Assembly (NCBI GenBank): GCA_023411815.1
Contig: JAEYOJ010000140.1
Location: forward strand, 1-14,178
DNA from: Pseudomonadota bacterium
Lineage (GTDB): Bacteria > Desulfobacterota > Desulfovibrionia > Desulfovibrionales > Desulfovibrionaceae
Direction: 5' to 3'
Length of the DNA: 14,178 bases
The notes beneath the pieces are model-generated. The model had not been told where the DNA came from, searched no databases, and saw only the letters and a list, made by a program, of their open reading frames with translations. Position 1 is the first letter of the stretch. Each line of letters begins with the position of its first letter. Position numbers and translations under genes: made by a program. This document shows positions 1 through 6,084 of this stretch, in pieces.

Positions 1-57
1 GGCCAAACGCCGCTTCGACGTCCAGCGCTGAACACTCTCCTGCGGGTTCTCGTCCAT
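1..57 (-). CDS. Partial insertion-sequence HTH protein (OrfA-like), N-terminus only
   Basis: This reading frame starts at an ATG (positions 57-55) and runs off the left edge, so only 19 residues are visible: MDENPQESVQRWTSKRRLA. An AAGGAG Shine-Dalgarno sequence lies about nine bases upstream, which supports a genuine start. The SVQRWTxKRR-LA beginning resembles, from memory, the N-terminus of small helix-turn-helix proteins encoded as the first frame of some IS3-like insertion sequences, where they bind the element ends or form part of the transposase. The rest of the protein and any transposase frame would lie outside the window. The recognition rests on one short motif, so the family name is tentative, but a real translated start here is likely. 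Confidence 0.5.
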   Translation of the reverse strand, partial: MDENPQESVQRWTSKRRLA

Positions 58-140
58 CGGTAGCCACTCCTTCCACGTGCTTCTCGCACGTCTTGTTCGT
101 GGCTTCAATTTCTAGGGGAGCGGTATAGTCCTGTCCTACA
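1..140 (-). mobile_element. Probable end of an insertion sequence
   Basis: The transposase-like start at position 57 faces left, so positions 58 to about 140 would be the untranslated upstream end of the element. Read on the minus strand, this stretch begins TGTAGGACAGGACTATACC near position 140, which has the look of an IS terminal repeat beginning with TG. The right-hand partner repeat and the target duplication cannot be checked because most of the element is outside the window. The border position is an inference, not a measurement. Confidence 0.33.
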
Positions 141-259
141 ACTGGTGCTGGAACGACCTCAAGGAATTAGGCAAGGCGTTCAAAAGTTTCGCCATCACAC
201 TGGCTCATCGGCCAGAGGAGGTGCTGCGACGCTGCAAGCCTGTTATGTCAGTTTCCTGA
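125..259 (+). pseudogene. C-terminal remnant of an unknown coding sequence next to the IS end
   Basis: The plus-strand frame from 125 to the TGA at 257-259 reads IVLSYNWCWNDLKELGKAFK and continues with a helical segment SFAITLAHRPEEVLRRCK. It has protein-like composition and mostly G or C in third positions, but it has no start codon with a ribosome-binding site and is closed upstream by a stop at 113-115. The proposed IS border near 140 falls within its first residues. The simplest reading is the tail of a gene interrupted by the insertion or a rearrangement. The family is not recognised, and chance openness cannot be excluded for such a short frame. Confidence 0.25.
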
Positions 260-804
260 GGCGGGGGACTATAATGGCGATCGGAATGTTTGGCATGTCT
301 TCAAAATCACTGATGGATGTCAGATAACCAGACCCTAAAGCATTCTGCGATAAAGACATTTATACATGGACCTATAGGCCTGAGAGGTACAATCCTCTAC
401 GCCGAATCGAATCCGCACGATGCACTGAAATCACCAGTCGGCTTCGTCAACCGGTCTCCCTCGCACATCTCCATGGCCGCCGAGTTCCTTCGTGCTCCTC
501 ACATCTTTGAACCAAGAACCGTCAGCATGCATTTCGAACTGAACGCATATCGATTATCTTGTAAGCGATCATCATTGAGACGACCTGTTCCACCGCTCTT
601 TTCTAAGCTCTCTTGATCGTGCTGCGAGGCGTGCCGTCCAGGTGGCCATTGGCCCGGCGTGCAACCGGTGGCTCACTGACATGATTTCTCGCGCTGTCAT
701 AAGCCGTTGAATTATTAGAGACGTAGCACTGGATGCATACAAAGCAATGGACGGAATCTGTATGGTCGTATGTAATCATGCTGGACTGTAATGAGCTGCT
801 AGCG
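260..804. other. AT-richer stretch without a convincing gene
   Basis: This stretch is visibly less GC-rich than the rest of the window. Short open frames follow one another in different phases. One (261-335) contains AGDYNGDRNVWHVFKITDGC and ends at TAA 336-338. An overlapping one in the next phase contains DKDIYTWTYRPERYNPLRR. A 99-codon plus frame also exists at 317-616, but it lacks a Shine-Dalgarno sequence and does not keep a consistent codon bias. No RNA gene, terminator or long repeat was recognised. The best description is degenerate or recently acquired DNA beside an insertion sequence. Confidence 0.4.
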
Positions 805-833
805 TTTACTCCAGACTAAACCCTCTTAATAAT
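805..833 (+). promoter_or_regulatory. Candidate sigma-70 promoter for the 858 gene
   Basis: A TTTACT box (805-810) is separated by 17 bases from AATAAT (828-833), which matches the -10 consensus at five of six positions. Transcription would begin near 840, giving a leader of about 18 bases that carries the AGGAG ribosome-binding site at 846-850. The surrounding AT-richness makes chance matches more likely. Confidence 0.35.
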
Positions 834-857
834 AACATTATATATAGGAGACAGTCC

Positions 858-1571
858 ATGCAGCACATTTACATTGCCACGGCACCCAGAAGGCTGGTCG
901 AGGTGCTGACCCTCGACCAGCACGGAAACTGGCTCACAGCCTTCGGCAATGGCCATTTCCTTCCAAGCAGGGAGGAACTGGGCCTGACGGCCTGCCCCTT
1001 TTGCGAGGACGAGCGCCAGAGCGGGCTGTGCAAGGCCGAGAAGGGCATCTACAGCATCGCCAACACCTTTTCCGACGTGGCCTCCATCGAGACCATGACA
1101 ATGGTCATGGTCAGGACCGACGGCCAAATCCTCACGCGCGTGGAGCCGGCGCAGCGCGGCCTGACAAACCTGTTCATCACTGCCCTGTCCTTCTCGGGCT
1201 GTCCCAAGCTCTCTCTCATGAGCTGGTCCTGGGACTATTACGTGGCCTCGGCCAATGACAAGGACCTGTTCTACGCCTTCTTCTCGGCCTTCCTCACGGG
1301 CAAGTACCTACAGATGGAGGAAAAGAACAACGGTGAACTGCGCCAGGAGTTCATGGCCGAGATCCGTGATCTGTACGAAACGCTCAACCTTTTCGTTGGC
1401 AATATAAAAAAGCTATCCACCCAGGACGCGAACATGAACGCGTTCATCAGCCTCATCGACCTAACCACGCTCTTTCAACTGCGTATCGACAAATACCTGG
1501 GACACTTCCGTAGCATAATGGCCAAGGAAGTCCCTCTGCATAACTGCCCAATGTTGCACAATTGTCCATAG
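858..1571 (+). CDS. Hypothetical protein with a CxxC-x8-C cluster
   Basis: This is a 237-residue soluble protein with no signal peptide or membrane helix that I can see. I do not recognise the family. The start is well supported: AGGAG lies seven bases before the ATG. The N-terminal half contains CPFCEDERQSGLC (residues 46-58), a CxxC-x8-C arrangement that could hold zinc or an iron-sulfur cluster. Residues 122-147 are aromatic-rich (MSWSWDYYVA, DLFYAFFSAF). The second half, from about 150, looks helical and charged. The extreme C-terminus repeats LHNCP twice around a methionine, adding two more cysteines (230 and 236). Codons mostly end in C or G, so this is a working gene unlike the broken DNA to its left. 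It stands alone on the plus strand and is followed by a strong hairpin. Function is unknown; metal binding is inference. Confidence 0.8.
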   Translation: MQHIYIATAPRRLVEVLTLDQHGNWLTAFGNGHFLPSREELGLTACPFCEDERQSGLCKAEKGIYSIANTFSDVASIETMTMVMVRTDGQILTRVEPAQRGLTNLFITALSFSGCPKLSLMSWSWDYYVASANDKDLFYAFFSAFLTGKYLQMEEKNNGELRQEFMAEIRDLYETLNLFVGNIKKLSTQDANMNAFISLIDLTTLFQLRIDKYLGHFRSIMAKEVPLHNCPMLHNCP

Positions 1572-1616
1572 ATAGACGGGCAAAGCGGACCGGAACGGCC
1601 TGCCGGATGCATGGCA

Positions 1617-1659
1617 TCAGGCTGTGCTGGCTGAGCGTTGCTCAGCCAGCACAGCCTGA
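1617..1659. terminator. Perfect 20-bp hairpin after the 858 gene
   Basis: The arms 1617-1636 and 1640-1659 are perfect reverse complements around a three-base GTT loop. The hairpin lies between the end of the plus-strand gene at 1571 and the end of the minus-strand small gene at 1803, so it could stop transcription from both sides. No run of T follows on either strand, so it is not a classic intrinsic terminator. It may be a Rho-assisted stop, an mRNA 3' stabiliser or a dispersed palindromic repeat. Confidence 0.5.
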
Positions 1660-1802
1660 AGAATCCAGGCCTATATTTGGTAGCCTACGCCTGATGGATC
1701 TTGCCGGTGACTCCAAAAATGCTATGCCACGACTGGAGAAGTCGCCAGCCGACAGATCCGCGGCAGATAGAGCAGTAGACAAGCCGGCACGTTCGGCCGA
1801 CC

Positions 1803-1958
1803 TCAGAATGGCGGCAAGGTTGCCTCGGCGGCCAGACCCGTGAGCACGGCGTAAACCACCAGGGCCAGGATGGCCCGCAGCAAACCGAAAAAGTCGTTGC
1901 TGGGCGGATCGCCTCTTTCAAGGCTGTAACGGCCGCTTTTGCGTGACTGCGGACCCAT
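1803..1958 (-). CDS. Small single-helix membrane protein, 51 residues
   Basis: This short gene reads MGPQSRKSGRYSLERGDPPS, then a hydrophobic segment FFGLLRAILALVVYAVLTGLA (about residues 23-43), then a short tail ending in LPPF. The basic N-terminus followed by one helix suggests an inner-membrane protein with its N-terminus in the cytoplasm. The start is strongly supported by AGGAGG a few bases upstream of the ATG. Codons are dominated by G or C in third position, as in the neighbouring real genes. A 14-bp perfect hairpin lies just upstream of the ribosome-binding site. It follows the EamA exporter gene on the same strand after 228 bp, so co-transcription is possible but unproven. No family is recognised. 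Confidence 0.65.
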   Translation of the reverse strand: MGPQSRKSGRYSLERGDPPSNDFFGLLRAILALVVYAVLTGLAAEATLPPF

Positions 1959-1979
1959 GCCAGCTCCTCCTGTGCACAC

Positions 1980-2014
1980 GCCTCGCGGACTGCCCCAGGA
2001 GCAGTCCGCGAGGC
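1980..2014 (-). promoter_or_regulatory. Leader hairpin upstream of the 51-residue gene
   Basis: The arms 1980-1993 and 2001-2014 are a perfect 14-bp inverted repeat with a seven-base loop. On the minus strand the hairpin ends about 21 bases before the ATG at 1958, immediately before the Shine-Dalgarno sequence. No T run follows, so it is more likely an mRNA-stabilising or processing structure, or the end of the upstream transcript, than a classic terminator. A shorter 7-bp dyad, ATTGCCA (2018-2024) with TGGCAAT (2038-2044), lies just further upstream and could be an operator. Confidence 0.4.
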
Positions 2015-2186
2015 TACATTGCCACAGTGGTTGGGATTGGCAATCGGCCGCAGGATCGACCCGTTGTCGGACTGAGGATTACGCAGGCATGAGAACCGGC
2101 CAGTCGGCGGCCAGGAGGGGCTGAGCCGGGCGAGGTCGAGCGCCCCGGCCTCCGAGCCCCGGCCTGAAAGCCGCAGCCGAAGGCGC

Positions 2187-3173
2187 TCAGCCTCTCCCCG
2201 TCTTGCAGGCCCTGGCCTGTCCGGCTCTCGGGCGCGAGCCCTCCTTATGCCCGGCGGCGAACAGCCCTGGCAGGCGCATGCCCGAAACAGCCAGTATGCC
2301 AGCCAGCACCAGGCCGCAACCGGCCAGCATGCCCAGCGTGGGCGTTTCGCCCAGCACCAGGGCCGACAGGGCCACGGAACTCACGGGCAGGGCCGCCGTG
2401 GCCACCCCGGCCCTGGAGCCGTCCACACGCGTGACGCCCCAGAACCAGAAGAAATAGCCGCCAACGGTGATGACCACGGCATACCAGACCACGGCCAGCC
2501 AGGCTTCGGAACCGGCAGCGGGCCAGCCGTACCGCCAGGCCTCCCACAGCCCGGCGGGCAGAAAGAAAACCAAACCCAGCAGGGACAGGAGCGTGGACAC
2601 GGCCAGGGGCGAAAGACGCCGCCGGTCCTCGGGCAGGGCCTTGCGCACGAGCAGGAACAGCGTTTCGCAGCCCACGGCGGCCAGGACCAGCAGATTGCCG
2701 AGCACTGGACGGGAGGCCAGTTCGCTTCCTCCCCCCACGCTCTCAAGATTGATGGCCGCCACGCCAGCCACGGCCAGGGCTATGCCGGTCAGCGACCTGC
2801 CGCGCGGCCGCTCGCCGAAGAACAGCCACGCGGCCAGGCCCATGAAGGCCGGCGTGGCGCTGGTGATGATACCGGCCGAAGCCGGGCTGGTCAGGGCCAG
2901 GCCCTTGAGCAGAAACACGGTGAAGGCGAAGGAGCCCAGGAAAGACTGGGCCGCCAGCATGGCCCAGGTGCGCCTGCCCAGCCGGGGCAGGCCGCCCTCG
3001 GCGAGCAGCAGCGCGGGCGCGAGCAGGGCCGAGGCCAGGGCGAAACGCAGGGCCGAGCCCAGGAACACGGGCAATTCCTCGACCATGAGCCTGCCGGCCA
3101 CCACGGAGCTGCCGACCATGACCATGGCCAGCAGCAGCGAGCCCATGGGAAAGATGCGGGATGGATCGCGCAT
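2187..3173 (-). CDS. EamA/DMT-family exporter
   Basis: This 328-residue integral membrane protein has about ten hydrophobic segments (roughly 11-29, 37-57, 70-90, 97-119, 127-142, 157-175, 187-207, 224-244, 254-275 and 279-297). They form two EamA repeats, as is usual for drug/metabolite transporters, which commonly export amino acids or small metabolites. The typical FFGERP (118-123) and VLGETP (273-278) signatures appear at the same place in each repeat. A basic tail of about 28 residues follows the last helix. The start is fixed by CAGGAGG five bases before the ATG. It begins 27 bp after the AraC regulator gene on the same strand, so the two are almost certainly one transcript, and that regulator probably controls its expression. 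The substrate cannot be told from sequence. Confidence 0.9.
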   Translation of the reverse strand: MRDPSRIFPMGSLLLAMVMVGSSVVAGRLMVEELPVFLGSALRFALASALLAPALLLAEGGLPRLGRRTWAMLAAQSFLGSFAFTVFLLKGLALTSPASAGIITSATPAFMGLAAWLFFGERPRGRSLTGIALAVAGVAAINLESVGGGSELASRPVLGNLLVLAAVGCETLFLLVRKALPEDRRRLSPLAVSTLLSLLGLVFFLPAGLWEAWRYGWPAAGSEAWLAVVWYAVVITVGGYFFWFWGVTRVDGSRAGVATAALPVSSVALSALVLGETPTLGMLAGCGLVLAGILAVSGMRLPGLFAAGHKEGSRPRAGQARACKTGRG

Positions 3174-3200
3174 GTACGCCTCCTGATTGAGAGACGTACT

Positions 3201-4040
3201 CTACTTCGCTGCAGCTGGGGAATCTTGGACGATCTTGCGATATCGTCCAGGAGTCAGGCCGTACTGGCGCTTGAAGGCCCGAGTCAGGTGGCTCTGGTCC
3301 GCGAAGCCGGCCTCGGCCGCCACCTGGGCCAGGGACAGCGGTCCGGCAAGCAATTCCCGCGCGGACTGCACGCGAACCTGCACGAGATAAACGTGGGGGG
3401 TCAGGCCGGTCTCGCGATCGAAAACGCGCAACAGGTGAAAGGGGCTCAACCGGGCGGTTTCGGCCAACTCGGCAAGATGCAGATCCTCACGGTACCGTTC
3501 GTGGATGAGCTGGCGCACCCGGCGCACGGCCCCACTTTCGTCACCAAGCCTGGGCCAGCGCCAGAAACCGTCGGCGTGGCGCTCCACCCAGGTCGCCAGC
3601 ACGCGCCGCACGAGCGTCTCCCGGGCCATGGCCGGCGCGCCGGCCTGTACGGCCACGGAATGGGCGCGCAGGACGTCCAGCGCGAGAGCGGGGTCGTGGA
3701 GCACTCCGGGCCGGAAATGCGGCAGGCTCGGACGCGGGGAAAGCTCTCCGGCGACCTCCCGCAGGGCCTCCGGCGGCAGGTAGAACATGCTGTAGCTCCA
3801 GCCCTGCCCGTCGGCCGCCCGGCCGTCGTGAGCCTCGCCCGGGATGACCAGATTGATGCTGCCCGCCGGGGCGCGCAAGGTCTCGCCGCGATAGCGGAAG
3901 CTCAGCGCGCCGCGCTCGATGACGCCCAGGGCGTAGCCTTCGTGGGTGTGGCGTGAAAAGGTCTGGGTCAGGTAGGTGGCGCGCAGCCACTCCACTCCGC
4001 CCAGCATCGGCAGGCGATTGAACTCGGTGCGCTCGTTCAT
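3201..4040 (-). CDS. AraC-family regulator with N-terminal cupin sensor domain
   Basis: This is a 279-residue transcription factor. The N-terminal part (about 20-100) is an AraC-type ligand-binding cupin, seen in FSRHTHEGYALGVIERG (28-44) and IPGEAHDG (66-73). The C-terminal part (about 170-270) carries two helix-turn-helix motifs: LAELAETARLSPFHLLRVF (189-207) and LAQVAAEAGFADQSHLTRAF (237-256), ending in the family signature YGLTPGRYRK. The ATG at 4040 is chosen because it gives the usual short lead into the cupin. The frame stays open for 148 more codons upstream, but that stretch is not protein-like and overlaps the cupin gene in another frame. The ribosome-binding site is weak. The EamA exporter gene follows after 27 bp, so this regulator likely senses a compound and switches on its export. 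Confidence 0.9.
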   Translation of the reverse strand: MNERTEFNRLPMLGGVEWLRATYLTQTFSRHTHEGYALGVIERGALSFRYRGETLRAPAGSINLVIPGEAHDGRAADGQGWSYSMFYLPPEALREVAGELSPRPSLPHFRPGVLHDPALALDVLRAHSVAVQAGAPAMARETLVRRVLATWVERHADGFWRWPRLGDESGAVRRVRQLIHERYREDLHLAELAETARLSPFHLLRVFDRETGLTPHVYLVQVRVQSARELLAGPLSLAQVAAEAGFADQSHLTRAFKRQYGLTPGRYRKIVQDSPAAAK

Positions 4041-4227
4041 GCCGGACAGTCGTCCATCGGCTCCAAAAAGTCCATACGGGCCTGGGCGGCCATCCGAGGC
4101 CGCATCATCCGTGAAACCGGCCTGAAGCACGGCGCTCACGCACAATGCTCGGGGCCTTGTCGACAATCGCGAAGCCTCTTTGCCACAGAGAAGCCACTTC
4201 GGCAGCCGATCACGGCATGCGGAGGCT

Positions 4228-4632
4228 TCAGGCCGCTTTGACTGCAGCCCCCCTGCGTTCCGGCTCCTGACAGAAAGACTGTTGTGCGGCAAGCGGAGCA
4301 TTGATGAGCAGATATTGCACAGTCCTGCCCGTTGGATTGCGCACGTGCAGCACGGTTTCCGGCGCTGCTTCCAGGCCCTCTCCCTGGTCGATGCGCAGTT
4401 CGCGCCCTTCGGTGAGCGCCTCTCCCTGCTCGCCCTCCACACGCAGCGCGCCGCAAAGCACGAAGAGGAACAGCCTCCGTTCACCGGGGATGAGCATTTT
4501 CTTTATGGACTTTGGCTGCATGCGCTCCAGGCGTGAACACAAGCCCGACTCGGTCAGGTGCGTCCAGCCCTCCTCGGCCAATCCCCAGAGATACAGGCCG
4601 GCTTCGGAGCGATCGATCTTGCGTATGTACAT
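4228..4632 (-). CDS. Small cupin-like protein
   Basis: This 134-residue protein consists mainly of beta-strand-like segments. The pattern KKMLIPGERRLFLFVLCGAL (45-64), then a glycine-rich turn, DQGEGLEAAPETVLHVRNPT (82-101) and VQYLLINAPL is what a single-domain cupin looks like, although the canonical metal-binding histidines are mostly missing (only H96 fits). If it is a cupin, it may bind a small molecule without a metal. The start is ATG 4632, seven bases after GGAGGG; an upstream ATG in the same frame lacks such a site. It lies between two AraC-type regulator genes on the same strand, 94 bp after the first and 187 bp before the second. A role in sensing or carrying the same ligand is plausible but only inferred. 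No specific family is recognised. Confidence 0.75.
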   Translation of the reverse strand: MYIRKIDRSEAGLYLWGLAEEGWTHLTESGLCSRLERMQPKSIKKMLIPGERRLFLFVLCGALRVEGEQGEALTEGRELRIDQGEGLEAAPETVLHVRNPTGRTVQYLLINAPLAAQQSFCQEPERRGAAVKAA

Positions 4633-4668
4633 GTCGTAACCCTCCATGGTTCGCGTGAGGGGCCGCAA

Positions 4669-4704
4669 GGCCCTTCCCCCCTCTACTTTTGCAAGGGAAG
4701 GGCC
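4669..4704 (-). terminator. Inverted repeat between the AraC-GyrI and cupin genes
   Basis: GGCCCTTCCC (4669-4678) and GGGAAGGGCC (4695-4704) form a perfect 10-bp stem with a 16-base loop. It starts about 22 bases past the stop of the AraC-GyrI gene. No T run follows, so termination is not assured. It could instead trim or attenuate a shared transcript into the cupin gene. Confidence 0.35.
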
Positions 4705-4726
4705 GTTTGCTCGGGCCGTTTCCAGG

Positions 4727-5596
4727 CTACTCCAAAGGCACGCAGATCTCCGTTATCAATTTGTCCGCGGGCGTGAAGCTCGGATCGTTGCGATATATCT
4801 CGAAAGCGGGTTCGTCGCGCGGCTTGAGGCCCTGTTCCGGCAGCCAGCCGCCATAGAGGTCCTTGTAGGCCTGTTCCAGCCCGCTGTACGGGCCCACATG
4901 CACGGCCACGGCATACTTGCCGCCAGGGACGGTCATGATGCCGATCTCACCCTCGCCCTGCACCGAATCGGGCACGCTCACGCAGGCGTCGAAGCGCAGG
5001 ATCTCGGTCGGAGTAGAGGCCGGATCATCGTAGCTGATGCCGATGGCCAGGGTGTCCGGGCCGAGCAGGCCCTTTTGTCCGGCCCAGCCGCACAGCTTCC
5101 GCCAGGCTGGCTCGCAGGCCGCGTAAGGTCCCACATGCCGCACGCAGGCCACGCGAATGGGCTCGAAGGTCTTGATGCTGATGTCCATGTCTTTTCCTCC
5201 GGACAACGATACGGGTATGAGTTCCAACACATCGGAGGAAACGATGGCTTTTAGCCTGGACTGATCGCGGAATTCGCTGGGCGGCAAGCCGTACATGGCT
5301 CGAAAGGCCCTGGTGAAGGATTCGTGCGCCCCATAGCCGGCCTCCAGGGCGACATCCACCACGGGAACCTCTGTCTCGGCCAACCTCCGGGCGGCCCGGA
5401 CCAGCTTCATGCGCCGCACGTAGCCCGCCACGGTCATGCCCAGCATGGACCTGAACACGCGATGGAAGTGGAAGGCCGAGAAGCAAGCCTCGGCCGCCAG
5501 CTCCTCCAAAGGCAGATCGCGATCCAGGTTGGCCTCGATGTAGTTCATGACGCGCACCAGCCGCATGCGATAATCCACTTTGCAGACCCTGTTCAT
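4727..5596 (-). CDS. AraC-family regulator fused to a GyrI-like ligand-binding domain
   Basis: This is a 289-residue regulator with the AraC DNA-binding domain at the N-terminus (about 12-110). It has two helix-turn-helix motifs, LEELAAEACFSAFHFHRVF (30-48) and VVDVALEAGYGAHESFTRAF (79-98), followed by YGLPPSEFR. The second half (about 138-288) is a GyrI-like domain with its internal duplication visible as two HVGPY motifs (154-158 and 233-237). This architecture is known from Rob and related multidrug-responsive activators, where the GyrI-like domain binds hydrophobic small molecules. The start at ATG 5596 follows a GGGGAGA sequence and places the HTH domain at the expected distance; the open frame upstream (to 5752) is not protein-like. 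It is the first gene of the minus-strand series and is divergent from the small gene at 5770. The ligand and target genes are unknown; the nearby exporter is a reasonable candidate. Confidence 0.92.
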   Translation of the reverse strand: MNRVCKVDYRMRLVRVMNYIEANLDRDLPLEELAAEACFSAFHFHRVFRSMLGMTVAGYVRRMKLVRAARRLAETEVPVVDVALEAGYGAHESFTRAFRAMYGLPPSEFRDQSRLKAIVSSDVLELIPVSLSGGKDMDISIKTFEPIRVACVRHVGPYAACEPAWRKLCGWAGQKGLLGPDTLAIGISYDDPASTPTEILRFDACVSVPDSVQGEGEIGIMTVPGGKYAVAVHVGPYSGLEQAYKDLYGGWLPEQGLKPRDEPAFEIYRNDPSFTPADKLITEICVPLE

Positions 5597-5769
5597 CGTC
5601 TCTCCCCGGACACGGACCATACCCCCCGGCCTCATGGACGGCTTGACGTTTCTTGCCTTATTCGGCTCTACCCTGACGCATGCCCAGCGCTTTTCCAGCA
5701 ATCCTTGCGACGGCCTTGTCCGGCGGGTATGCTGATTTTGCCCGTCCTGCAACCCACAAGGAGGCGGCC

Positions 5770-5925
5770 ATGTCCACGACCATGTTCCTGCTCGTCATTC
5801 TGGCCATCGGCGTGCTCTATCTTGTTTTTTTCAACCGCATGGAGGTACGCCGGGACCGGCGCAAGCCGCGCGAGGAGAATCCTGTCCGCCGCTGGCTCAC
5901 GGGCAAGCACGACGACGAGGACTGA
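5770..5925 (+). CDS. Small single-helix membrane protein with charged tail, 51 residues
   Basis: The ATG at 5770 is preceded by AAGGAGG at 5758-5764 with a five-base gap, a nearly ideal ribosome-binding site, so this start is preferred over an in-frame ATG at 5680. The product begins MSTTMFLLVILAIGVLYLVFF, a single transmembrane helix or uncleaved signal anchor. A highly charged tail rich in arginine, lysine and acidic residues follows and ends KHDDED. It is expected to sit in the inner membrane with the tail in the cytoplasm. A weak TTGACG box at 5643 could belong to its promoter. It precedes the BASS transporter gene by 159 bp on the same strand. The family is not recognised. Confidence 0.75.
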   Translation: MSTTMFLLVILAIGVLYLVFFNRMEVRRDRRKPREENPVRRWLTGKHDDED

Positions 5926-6018
5926 TGCCTCTCGGAAAGCGGGCGGCCGGACCCGCCTGTCCGAAGTTCCCGGCGGCGAGGCGCCCTGGGTTCCACGCCC
6001 CCTGCGCAGCGCCGCGGC

Positions 6019-6047
6019 TTTACACCCAGGGCCGTTCAGTCTATGCA
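6019..6047 (+). promoter_or_regulatory. Candidate promoter of the BASS transporter gene
   Basis: TTTACA (6019-6024), five of six matches to the -35 consensus, is followed after 17 bases by TATGCA (6042-6047). Transcription would begin near 6054, giving a 31-base leader with GGGGG before ATG 6085. This would exclude the upstream in-frame ATG at 6043. The -10 match is weak. The -35 box partly overlaps the right arm (6024-6032) of a 9-bp inverted repeat whose left arm is 5983-5991. Confidence 0.35.
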
Positions 6048-6084
6048 AGCCCACGATCCGATTGGCCTTCTTGCAGGGGGATCC

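Noticed and set aside
317..616. 99-codon plus-strand frame as a gene
   Set aside because: No ribosome-binding site, no recognisable motif and uneven codon use in a region full of broken frames; kept only as part of the unassigned stretch.
1685..1921. 78-codon minus-strand frame
   Set aside because: It overlaps the better supported 51-codon gene in another phase and has a Trp/Cys/Arg-rich composition without a start signal.
2247..3956. 569-codon plus-strand open frame opposite the exporter and AraC genes
   Set aside because: It is a shadow of GC-rich minus-strand genes: the product is a low-complexity run of Gln, Gly, His and Ala with no domain, and both minus-strand genes have clear family motifs and ribosome-binding sites.
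4041..4484. N-terminal extension of the second AraC regulator by 148 residues
   Set aside because: The sequence is Arg/Ser/Cys-rich, overlaps the cupin gene in another frame and has no AraC-family counterpart; openness is due to high GC content.
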